Assembly (NCBI GenBank): GCA_904066235.2
Contig: CAJFCV020000001.1
Location: 6,262,001-6,326,000, forward strand
Source: Bursaphelenchus xylophilus
Lineage: Eukaryota; Nematoda; Chromadorea; Rhabditida; Aphelenchoididae
DNA: 64,000 nt
Direction of reading: 5' to 3'
The position numbers and the translations under genes are program-made. Positions 11,663 to 21,813 of the stretch are shown piece after piece (positions within the stretch are counted from its first letter, which is position 1; the number at the start of each line of letters is the position of its first letter). The notes under the pieces are model-generated. The model was given only the letters and a program-made list of their open reading frames with translations, made no database searches and had not been told where the DNA came from.

Positions 11663-12535
11663 TGCTGGCTGTTGGTGGTCGACGGCCGTTGGTGCTGACG
11701 CTGTCTGAAAAAAGACCCCCTCCCACCCCGATTAAAATCCCCTTACCTTACCCGTCGTTGCTGTTGTCCTGGTCTTCTTTCATCTCCTCTTGTGCTTCGA
11801 CGGACGCTGGACCTGTAAACAAAGGCGCGCAAAAAATATACATTAAAATTAAACCCCCTTCCAAATTGATCCGATTGTTCTTCCCCGCCTCCTCCGTAGA
11901 TGACGTTTTTACGTCGAAGCACGCGGTGCCGTTGCTTGTCTCCTGGAAATAAAAAAATTAAAATTTTAAACTAAAAATTTGCGAGCCCATCCCCAGCTCT
12001 AGTTTAAGGTCAAGGGTCGGGAAATGAAAACTCGAAGAGTTTCCAAATCCAGGAGTGGAATCAAAAGATCCGCAAGGATTCGAAGAATCCGAAGCGCTGA
12101 AAAAATTGAGGTGAATCTCCATCGACAGGCACAATGCCGGAAAATATGACAAACGGTCCATTATTGCGTCAAAACCATCAAAAAGTCGGCCAGAAATCTG
12201 AAAAGAATCCATCATTACGGCTAAGGGGGCAAAATAAAACAAGAAAGGCTACAGAGTAACTTACCTTATTGTTCGTTGTTCTAAATTGTCGACAGAACCC
12301 ATCGACATCCGTAATCCTTGAAAAGATGACAAAAAATTCAATCTTTAGGTCAAAGTCATCAAACAATCAGCTGGAAATCTGAAAAAAAACAATCAAAATG
12401 GCAAAAAAACGAAGACAACAGAAGTCTACAGAGGCACTTATCTCGCAGTTATTTTCCAAAATTTCCTGTGCAACAAGATCGTCCTTGGGCCTTTTCACCA
12501 AACTGCACGGTGCGGAGCATCCGCAAATGCCTGAA
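11663..12535 (-). CDS. Possible fast-evolving multi-exon gene (uncertain)
   Basis: Several minus-strand segments look like exons with good borders. One begins after TTATATTTTCAG at about 12535 (frame ICGCSAPCSLVKRPKDDL). Another follows CTTTTCAAG at about 12318 and ends before GTAAGTTAC (TDVDGFCRQFRTTNNK). A third starts after TTCTTTTCAG at about 12197 (SGRLFDGFDAIMDRL). Others follow at about 11945 (ETSNGTACFDVKTSS), 11816 (PASVEAQEEMKEDQD) and 11705, ending in a stop. The segments near 12197 and 12378 are degenerate copies of each other. I could not join all exons in one frame and recognise no family. It may equally be a decayed repeat. Confidence 0.25.
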
Positions 12536-13362
12536 AATATAATGAGCTAAATTTAAAAATCGAAAGGTGGGTGACCATGAAAAAATTGGACAGGTCAAGA
12601 GTAACCCAAAAATAAACATCATCAGTACATGAAAAAAATCAAAAAATTGTCTGAAAAAATCCCAACTTCAAAGAAAACGAATAAAACGCAACAACCCGCC
12701 ATTTATTGTCTCCTAGTGTCACAAAAACCTCAAAAATCCCTTAAAAATCACCTGGTCCACTTCCAATGACACAAATCACTTCACAAGTTCCTCACAACAT
12801 TGTAACGCTCTGACATCTCTCTCACATCCTTGGCTTTACTTTCAAGCTCCCAAATCGCACGCTTCCGGCCATAAACATTCAGAACCACAGCTAACCCCAA
12901 ACACAATCCACTGAGAAGTCAAACAATCAAGAAATCGCAAATTCTCATCATACAAACTAAGGAAAATTCAAGAACCATACGTTCGCACTCAAAACGATAA
13001 GCCACTCAGAATCCACCAGGACCAGGATATAAGGTATACACACGAAGATACACAAAGATTTCTCTCGTAGATTTCAGAAGCTCCACAGATCAGAAGAATG
13101 TCATAATAGACAAGCACTCAAATCTCAAAAACCCTTAAGTTGTCATCTCACACATACTTCTGTAGCCGACAGTACCAAGAATCAATTAATCCCTTCATCA
13201 ACATGTCTTATCCTCCCACTCGATATCCCACAAGCCAATAATCCACTCAAATTCGTCATTAACAACACCTCAGATCCTCAGAAATCGTCCCCACCGACAA
13301 GCCCCGCAAGTCCCTCCAGTACTACAATATTATTGGCCATAATCCATCCAATTCCATCGAAT

Positions 13363-14823
13363 ATATAAAGCGGGAGATAAAAGATTTTCTGAAAAATTTT
13401 TGAAATTTTTCTGTTTTTACTTTTTTTTTAAAAAAAAAGTAAATTTTCAGTTTACTTCAAGGAAAATGCAAAAAAAAGTCAATTTTGTTTCTGGCTTTCC
13501 GACTTCAAGGTCGGGAGTAGGACCGGATCTTACTCCCCTCTCGGAGTCGCCGAAAGTCAGAGCTTGTTTTTACTTTATTCCTCTTTTTGGCCCCGCACTG
13601 CAGGTTGCAAGGTTGATGCCAAGTCTTTCCCTGATGTGTCAAGTTTTTCTCTTCCGAAAAAATTATTTTTACGTTTGTGCGACGTTGTGAAGCTATGTTC
13701 TCCACGAAGATGGGCTGGAAAGTGGTCAAGTAAGTTAGCATTGGCAAGAGGAGATGTACGTTTTTCATTTGACATCAAAAGTTTCCATTTTATTTCAGAG
13801 AAAGGTACAAAATTTTTCCAATTCGTAAAGCTTCATGACCATGGATAATGTAAGTGAGATTATCTCCTTTTTTGCTACGACGTCAAGATTCTAAGTCGGG
13901 AAACGTTTAGAGGAGACCCCACTCTCATGTATATTCTCCATGTATGAAACCCCATAAATTTTGAGGAATAACGACGTAAAAGTTTCAAATACTATACTAA
14001 CTTTCCAAAAGTATGTTATACTAAAGTAAAACCTATGCAAACTATCTTCAAGTTATTGTAACAACGTTATTTGAGCCTTATTACGTTATTACCTCAGTTT
14101 AGAACGCATTCGTGGCAAAAATCCGGCAGATCTGAGCGGATTTCGATATTGTACATGACACCTAGAAATCGAAATTGGTGGCGTTTGATAGATAGAGTAT
14201 ATAACAAAACTAAAGTGAGGTGTCCTCTAGAACTCGCCAGCCTAGAACTGTTAACTCCAATAACGGAACAAAAAACGCGATAAGCGCACTTACATTATCC
14301 ATGGTCATGAAGCTTTACGAATTGGAAAAAATTTGTACCTTTCTCTGAAATAAAAGGAAAATTTTTGGTGTCAAATGAAAAAAGTACATCTCCTCTTGCT
14401 AATGCTAACTTACTTGATCACTTTTCAGCCCATCTTCGTGGAGAAAATAGGTTCACAACTTCAAAAAAATCAAAACGTTTCTTCCGGGAGAGAGAAATTT
14501 GACACATCTGGAATTCCCGGGCGCAGCTCGCAAAAATAGTTTTGAAGAAAATAAATTGGCGTGCAGGTGAGTAAAAACGGCATCCTACTCACCAGCCAAA
14601 ATGGGCGAGCCATTTTTGTTTCAACTTTGCGGATCGACCTTTTGGCGAGCCATTTTTGATCCAACTTTCCAAAAATTTGTCGTTCGGAGTAAGAATGTTT
14701 TTTGACTCTCCGAAATCGAAAATTTCCGGAAATTTTTCAAAATTTACTTTTTTTTTAAAAAAAAAGTAAAAACAGAAAAATTTAAAAAATTTTTCAGAAA
14801 ATCTTTTATCTCCCGCTTTATAT
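13363..14823. mobile_element. 1.46-kb fold-back element with long inverted arms
   Basis: Both ends read ATATAAAGCGGGAGATAAAA inward, followed by about 70 further matching bases including an A/T-run and GTAAA. A second, inner pair of inverted arms (about 13600-13856 against 14282-14520) matches over some 240 bp, for example CCATGGTCATGAAGCTTTACG against its complement. The central loop (about 13857-14281) is unique. There is no transposase. TA or TATA flanks the ends. It would fold into a very long hairpin. Confidence 0.8.
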
Positions 14824-14873
14824 CACCATCTTTGGCCATACATTGGCTTCTGTGTCACCGTCTTCGCAACGGA

Positions 14874-15677
14874 GTCAGGACTTTTCGGTCCCCCCACTTT
14901 CGGTCCCCGCCTTTTCGGGCCCGCCTTTTGGGGTGGGAGACTTTTCGGTCCCCGTCCTTTCGGCTGGCGCCTTTTCGGTCCCTGGGCTTTTCGGGCGGGG
15001 ACTTTTCGGGTGATGAGTAAAAAATTGTACAACAAGATACTACTGATGATGCAATATTGTAAATAATTTTTAAAAAAACTTTTTCATCCGGTTTTGGGGT
15101 TTTCGACCAAAAAACAGATTCTTTTAGATAAGCGTCCGAGAAGAATCCGAAAAAGAAGTTTACATTTGCCAAAAAGTATTTGAAAAATTAATTATTAATA
15201 ATTATTAATTAACGAATTACAAAAGAAAAAACGGAAAATAACAGTAATAACACAATTCGTAAGTGATAAGATTACTAGTAATGAATTTTCCGATTTAATG
15301 CAGGATTTTATGCCAATTTCAATTAGAAATTCAGCTTCTTCATGGACGATTTGATAATGTTAAACTTTTATCACTTCTTCTAATGTTATTTTGAAGTTTT
15401 GTATTGAAAATGTCGCAGGGTGGGTGGGTGATTCTAACTCGAAACTCCCAAAAAAAACGGATGAAAAAGTTTTTTTTTTAAATTATTTACAATATTGCAT
15501 CATCAGTAGTATCTTATTTTACAATTTTTTACTCATCACCCGAAAAGTCCCCGCCCGAAAAGCCCAGGGACCGAAAAGGCGCCAGCCGAAAGGACGGGGA
15601 CCGAAAAGTCTCCCACCCCAAAAGGCGGGCCCGAAAAGGCGCCACCCGAAAGAGGGGGGACCGTAAAGTCAGTCTCC
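14874..15677. repeat. Inverted repeat with clustered CTTTTCGGTCCC motifs
   Basis: Two arms of about 220-235 bp (14874-15105 and 15440-15677) are inverted copies around a loop of about 335 bp. Each arm contains roughly nine variants of CTTTTCGGTCCC (or its complement) spaced 12-17 bp apart, then a shared stretch containing TACTGATGATGCAATATTG. No coding capacity. It follows directly after the fold-back element and may be a separate non-autonomous transposon. Confidence 0.75.
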
Positions 15678-16233
15678 CCTTCGCAACCGACCGCACGTTG
15701 CGAGAACGACCATTTTAATTAACTGTCGATTTTCAGAATTTTTCCGGATGAGGGGCACTTTTTCGAATTTTTTATTCATTCCGTGAATCGATTTCGATTT
15801 GATGACAAATTTTGGAAAAGGCAAGGAATTGACAATTTTTTTGATGTTGTTCATTACTTAAAAAAAACGATTCAGCCACTTTTAAGACATGATTTGTCAT
15901 TAATTATTTATTACTTTATAATTGCTCGATGACCTAAATTAATATCTGAGGAGCGGTTAATCCGCAAATACATTTTAATAAGAAGCCGTACAGTGTGCAA
16001 AAACGGGAAGTCGCAGCAGCAAGGGCTGAAAAAACGCACTGTGCAAATTCTACGGACTTTATGTCGCGACTAGTAAGAATATTTATTCAAAATGCACAGT
16101 GCAGGCACAAAAAAACTTACAAAACTTTTAGAATATTTCTTTGATCCAAAACGGTTTACTTCCTTATTTCGGTCAAGAGAATTTTGACACCTAGATTATA
16201 AATTATAAAGCAAAATTTCGTAATTACTTTTAA

Positions 16234-16825
16234 CAAGGAAAGTATTTTTATGGGGGCTCCTACTTTTCGACGGGACATATCCCAAAAAATCAGAAAAAAT
16301 GTGCTGATTAAGGATATATAAATCCTAGCTGCCCATTTTAGGTTTTTAGGGGTGAAAACTCAATCGGAAGTTGACTCAAAGTCCTATATAAACCCCTGTT
16401 CGCTTAATTTTTCACAGGTTTACAATTTTTATTTTGGCTTAAAATGATGTTTATTGAGTTTCTAAGACGTAATAGATCAGTCTTGGCACAAAAATTTATT
16501 TTTCCGACCTTCATCTTCAAAAAAGTTGATTCAGCCCAAAAGAGAAATCGAACCCGTGCGGCGTTCCCCCTCTTGATTCCCAGACTACGGCACTAACCAC
16601 TCTGCCACACCGCTCTCTTCCGAAGGAAGAGACCGACTGCGCTTTTTATCGTTTCGAATCCCTGCACTTTTTGTAGGGAAATTAAGCCAGTTTTTGGGCA
16701 TTTTCACCCCTAAAAACCTAAAATGGGCAGCTAGGATTTATATATCCTTGATCAGCACATTTTTTCTGATTTTTTGAGATATGTCCCGTCAAAAAGTAGG
16801 AGCCCCCATAAAAGTACTTTCCTTG
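16234..16825. mobile_element. MITE family D with 130-bp inverted ends
   Basis: The ends read CAAGGAAAGTA and are flanked by TAA on both sides (16231-16233, 16826-16828). The inverted arms are about 130 bp (16234-16365 and 16700-16825) and nearly identical, sharing for instance GGATATATAAATCCTAGCTG with one mismatch. Its ends and its 3-bp target resemble family C, suggesting the same transposase group. The loop contains a tRNA-like sequence. Confidence 0.85.
16536..16614 (-). other. tRNA-like sequence with A and B boxes inside MITE D
   Basis: On the minus strand an A box TGGCAGAGTGG (16597-16607) and a B box GGTTCGATTTC (16544-16554) lie about 42 bp apart, the spacing of a tRNA with a long variable arm. 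The loop CTGGGAA between them would place GGG at the anticodon. The anticodon stem and the acceptor stem do not pair properly, so I do not call it a working tRNA. It is more likely a tRNA-derived pseudogene or RNA polymerase III promoter. Confidence 0.6.
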
Positions 16826-17168
16826 TAAGACGAAAGTAAAGTAAGATGACCTTTGCGAGTCTGGAGAACAGGATTTAATGAACTTAATTAATTAGTGACC
16901 AAGGGTGAGTAATCCTTGGAGAATAAGATCCGCGCAATGGAACTTGTTTGGGTTAATTTGGATTCAAACAGAGAGTTGTTGTAGTAGACTTAGCTGTTTT
17001 CTCATGTTTAGTGCTCTGTACTCTGCTTTATTTATTGCCTTAATAATGAAAATTTGTGAAATTTAAAAAAAAATTGCGATTAGACTTGCGAAAACATAAT
17101 TAATATAAATTAGATGAGAGATTCCGGTTTAAAAGCCATGTGTTTTCGATTCGAGGAATCGTAACGTT

Positions 17169-18600
17169 TCATCGATTCAGACGTCCGTGGAAGCTGAGGA
17201 TCAAAAAATTCCCAGATTCTTGAGTCGCTGCCTTGATCTGATCAGTGATCTCGAACTCAAATTCGAGTGTTTGAAGCCCTGAGGGGATCTCCAGAGTGGG
17301 TTCGGTTTTCTCGGCCAACAACCGGTCGATTCTGTGGAGCAAATGGGCGACATGAACGTGCATCACTACCCAAAATTGTAAGTTTAGGATGGGTTGGAGG
17401 GGTTTTCGATGACGTCATCGAGTTAAGGACTTACTTCGAGTTTTATGCCCTCATCGAACGGGTTGTTACAGTCGACTTTTACCCGAAGTTTCTTGTTCTC
17501 TTCAGCCACAGAGTGTATTTTGAAGCTGAGAGCAGGTTTGGAGGGGAGCGGGGAAGCGTTTTCCTTCACCCAGACTCGTGAACCCACCGAACGAGGGGTC
17601 AGCATCTGGTTGTTGGCCTCAGTCAGCAATGGGGAGTTGGCGAAATCAATGCGGAGAAACTCTTTGAACCCCTCCTTTATGGCTGAAAATTACCATATTA
17701 ACGTTATCTACCCATGATAACAAACATCAAGTATATAGAAGATGGACGTCCAAATCAATCTCTGCTTACCCGAACAACAAGGCTTCACAAGTTGTTGAAC
17801 AACATGAATCGGGACTTTTGAAGAAGTTCTTCTCAAGATTTTCTTGCTCGCGATCTTTGCCTCAGGGCCCATTTGGATTGTGGCTTGCAGAATATCATCA
17901 TCGTTTATTTGTGGGCGATCAGTCAACAGATTTGGATTAGGCCGGTCTTCAACTGAGTCCGCAGAACTCCCACTGGAAGTGCTGGAAGTCCGGGATCTTT
18001 GCTCTGGCTTCAGGTCCACGATATCCACAAACGAATCCAAGGAAGTGTTATCGGATTCGATTGCTTCTGTTTCAGTAGCCAATCGTCGAGCGAAAGATCT
18101 GAGGAAAGTGTTGGCCCAGAGGGCATTCGGAGAGTTGGGAGTGGTCGGTTTGCCATCGCGGAGTCGCCGACCGTTGATCGAATATCTGAAAACAGATGTT
18201 TGTTGGCATTGTCATTCCTTTCCTGATTCTAAGAATGGAAAACAAAACGAAGAAAACCTATTTGCGACTAGTGATGTTACACAATGGTCAGCCGACTGCA
18301 GGTTAATCTTATTTTAGGTCTGGTCCCGTAGATTTTTAATGTTAGGAAAACGATTTCTTACTCTCCGTAATATTTAAAAAAACTTTTTAAATCAATTTAA
18401 AAGGCTCCGAAACATCGCGAGCATCGTAATTTCGAGTTTTTTCATAAAATGCGGCCACGCCTAAACCGGCTCCAGAAGAAAGGGAACTCCAGAAAGCAAG
18501 GACTTACGTGATTCTGGGCTTAGCCCGAAGTTCGATCAGCTGAGGCCGGCGGGGATTGGCCGTCAAAAGATCGGCCTCAATGTTGATGGGATGGATCATA
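17169..18600 (-). CDS. Unrecognised protein, about 300 residues
   Basis: A minus-strand gene whose first exon starts at about 18600 with MIHPINIEADLLTANPRRPQ and ends before GTAAGTCC near 18507. The second exon begins after GTTTTCAG near 18187 (YSINGRRLRDGKP) and includes a serine-rich stretch SRTSSTSSGSSADS, which could be phosphorylated. The third (about 17683-17440) ends KVDCNNPFDEGIKLE, and the last ends HGRLNR and a stop at 17169. The frame across the last intron does not join cleanly with the sites I see (acceptor TAG at 17366-17367), so that border is unresolved. I recognise no family. Consistent borders and low-repeat coding character support a real gene. Confidence 0.6.
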
Positions 18601-20830
18601 TTGGAATTGAATTAATTAAGACGAATATCAGCACTTGCAGGGAATCGGGAGCTTATAAAGGTTTCTGAAGCTCGCGCAGACGAGGGGCGGGGTCCCTGTT
18701 TTTGTGTTCGGGGAGGGTGTAAAATTCGACAAATTCCGTTCCGATGACGTCAGATGGGGTAGGTGTTATGAATTAGCCTCACTCTTTATCTTTCAGCGAA
18801 CTCCGGATCAGTTTGCTCCAATTCCGAATTTCCTGAACTCTCACGTTCTCCAAAAACCCAACGAAGTTCGTCTTCCGCTTTTTGCAAACAATTCGCTCTT
18901 CTTAACGATCTCACCAACGAGTTGACACGCTCGTCAATGGTGTTGTTGTTTTCCCAAATTCCCGTTTTTCGAAAAACTGATTACGTAACCCGTGAAGTGA
19001 AATAAAAATTTAAATATTAGCCTGTCGGGAAAATAACGACGGGTCGTCGCAGCAAAACGTTCCGCCTCACCGAAAAAAGGGTGCAGTTTCGCATCGAATC
19101 AGATTTTGCAGCCGTCGCAAAGCGGTAATGGGCGATTCCGAGGCGGGACGTTCCGCCGTTATTTTTCCGACAGACTCATGAAGACCACAAATGGAATTCT
19201 GACCAACTCATCACACTAGTACATATTCGTCAACTACAGCATGAGCATTACTAATTAATGACCGAAATAGATTACAGGGTGAGAAAACAAATGATTCACC
19301 GAAAGCTTTGTTCGACCTAATCACACTACACTACACAAAGCTATGCCAAAAAAGATCATCAGAATACTGTACCTCTTTATTCTCATATTAGATTACAGTA
19401 ACCTCGCCATTCTGTGATGTGTTTTATTCTAGAGTCTGTGATTTCGATCACAAAACCCAATTTCTTTGTGCTTTCGATTAATAAAAGTCGAATTCCCCGA
19501 TCAGAGATTACCGCAGAAACCAGCAGATGATAATAATATAACATCAGAACCACATTGAAAACAATGGGGTCAGCCTAATGCAATAAAATTACTTTGACGA
19601 ATACCTATAGCAAATACGAGAACTTTCTTCATCCCGCCGTATTTCCATCCATTACGCGTAAAAAAACCAAACCGAGAGCAAGCTTACCAAAATAGTCGGC
19701 TGATTCTATTTATATCACTTCTGATCTATGTTTCTTTACTTATTTTACTTGTTTTGAATTTGCAATGAGCAGAAAAACAAGCTAATTCGGGGAGGATCAA
19801 CTGGAGAGTATGTTTTAGAAGATTCATAAGGACAACTTGAAAAATTGCAGATAGGGGTTACGGTATTCACATAGATAGTATACATAGAAGCTTTTAAACG
19901 GTCTCTAAAACTTATCCAACGTTGGTATATTGGAATACATTAACGGGCCGAAGCGGGGCCAGCCAACCATCCCGGGCCAAGAAAATTTTGAAATGGGCCG
20001 ACTCTTTCCGCCCGGGCCAAGATCCATGTCTTGTTGCACGTATTCGGAGCACTCAATTCCGCTCTTAAATAGTTTATGCGTTTTACGTCAAAAACTGGTT
20101 AAAGGTGGATCGTGTTTGTTATTGTTTTCTGATTACAATAACAAATCAGATGAAGGACTTGTTGATTCATTTTATGTACAACCCAAAGTTAACTTCAAGG
20201 GTTTCAAAATGTTATCACAAAGTAGAATTTCAGAACTGTCTCGAAACGTTTTTCTCATTTGAGCCGTTTTGATCGCAACTTTTTGTTCGATTTGGGGTTT
20301 TAATTTTGCTGAACATCCTAATTGCAGAATGCATTCCTTCGATAAATAAATACGAACCCCGTCTTCCCAAATTGACGGAGTTTGGGTAAGAGATCTGGTC
20401 AAACAAAAATCATACTACGTTCGATGACCGTTTTAGTTCAGAAACACAATTCACAATCGTTGCAACACAACTTTGACCAACAGTTTCAAAAAATATCAAA
20501 AAACCGTTTTGGAACTACTTGAAAGAATTCCAAATCTATTGAATCTCGCTAGATGTATTGCATGCACGTTTTTGTACTACATTTTTATACAAGTTTTGAC
20601 GAAAATTCACTAAAGCCAACCAAAATTCCAAGAATGTTCCCAAATTTCAGGAATCATTTGAAAATTACACGAATTTTGACATCCCTAGTAGTGAAAAAAT
20701 CTTGTTATAAACGTGATATCCGAAGTCAAATTGAATATACTATAACATAAATAACTATTAGAATTTTCACGGAAATTTATCACGCGTAAAACAACAAGAC
20801 AACAAAGTACAAAAGAACTTTATCCATAAT
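18601..20830. other. Intergenic region upstream of the unrecognised gene
   Basis: It holds a family B MITE (19015-19180) and a GGGCC-rich patch at 19940-20025. The rest is AT-rich with no gene I can support. It contains the promoter of the minus-strand gene ending at 17169 and the 3' flank of eIF1. Confidence 0.6.
19015..19180. mobile_element. MITE family B, copy 2
   Basis: Left end ATTAGCCTGTCGGGAAAATA and right end reading CATGAGTCTGTCGGAAAAAT inward. The interior contains GGGTCGTCGCAGCAAAACG, as in the other copies. About 165 bp, intergenic. Confidence 0.72.
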
Positions 20831-21297
20831 TTAGAAACCATGAATTTTACAGTTCTCTTCTTTAACAATGCCGACCTTGCACAAGAAATCCTTTATGTTT
20901 TGTCGCTGATCTCCCGTCAATTGAATGACTTCTCCGTATTCCGGATGTTCAACAATAGTTCCATTACAAGAGTATTCCTAAAAAGAAAATAATACTGAAT
21001 AGACTAATACCTTTTTCAAGTATCGGACGATCTTCTTCAGGTCATAAGAGGGATCGATTCCCTGGACAGTTGTTATCGACTTTCTTCCCGTTCTCTGTTG
21101 AATTCGAATGTGGCAGAATCCTTGTCGTGTTCCTTCTTCCTCTTCGAGCTGCTCGAAGGCATCTAAAAAACAAAGGATGAATAATGTCGCCAAATAATTT
21201 TAAAATCGAATTGTAAAATTTCTAATAAAAAATGTAAAAGATACCACTGGAACAACATACCCTTTGGTTTATTTAGATTCTGGATGTTCGTACTCAT
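20831..21297 (-). CDS. eif-1: Translation initiation factor eIF1 (SUI1)
   Basis: eIF1 binds the 40S subunit and enforces start-codon selection. Three exons join in frame: 21261-21297, 21011-21162 and 20831-20977, giving 111 residues, close to the usual 113. The N-terminus is MSTNIQNLNKPKG. The SUI1 fold is clear: HIRIQQRTGRKSITTVQGI, then DLKKIVRYLKKEYSCNGT, EYGEVIQLTGDQRQNIKDFL and the C-terminus KIHGF. No residues are missing. The neighbours are unrelated. Confidence 0.97.
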
Positions 21298-21813
21298 ATC
21301 TCCAAGCGAATTTAGTACACAAAAGCCAACCAAAAGCTAAAATCGCCACAAAATAAATCCTGATGTAATTTTTTTGCTTGCAACGGAATGCCAAAGTGTT
21401 ATTGGAGATCAGGCAAACTGTTCGAAGGACGGAGAATTGCTTTTTAAAAAACTGTTGCGCAACGTTACTCGTCGAGCTCGACGTTTTGTATGTGAACAGG
21501 ATAAATTACATTACTTTTTGTGTATTACATCCAAAGTTTCGATTTTTGGGGATTTTTGGCCGGTGATATTATTAATGCTCTGGAGTGTTTGCACTCTCTG
21601 GTGGGCATTCGGGATGCATTAATATTTTTAAATGGCCTCCGGACACGAACGCAATAAAAACTTACTGTAGCCTTTAAACGCAGGCAATTTGACTCATTTG
21701 ATGCTGAATAAATAGATATTTATTTGCAATATAGCACATCATTTGAAGTATTTTACACACCAGTTTTTTGATACCCGTGGTTTGTGAGAGGTGGCAAGAG
21801 AAAAGAAAAAAAT
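21298..21813. other. Short intergenic region upstream of eIF1
   Basis: AT-rich, with no gene. It should hold the eIF1 promoter and the 3' end of the leucine-rich-repeat gene; AATAAA-like signals occur near 21700-21720. Confidence 0.5.

Larger units (their letters stand above)
10312..17168. other. Repeat-rich intergenic block
   Basis: About 6.9 kb separate the NFAT5-like gene from the next recognisable gene. It holds a mariner-like fragment, a G-run, a possible fast-evolving gene on the minus strand, a 1.46-kb fold-back element, a motif-rich inverted repeat and a 592-bp MITE, each listed separately. The stretch 12560-13360 is AT-rich, and I see no gene in it. Confidence 0.7.

Noticed and set aside
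14823..15666. Arginine- and lysine-rich proteins in the motif-rich inverted repeat
   Set aside because: The frames read through a repeated CCGAAAAG motif on both arms; the periodic protein is a by-product of the DNA repeat.
16536..16614. A functional tRNA gene
   Set aside because: A and B boxes are good, but the anticodon stem pairs in only about two of five positions and the acceptor arm does not pair.
19940..20025. GGGCC-rich patch as a transposon end or regulatory element
   Set aside because: Several GGGCC copies are visible, but I find no inverted partner, target duplication or second copy in the window.
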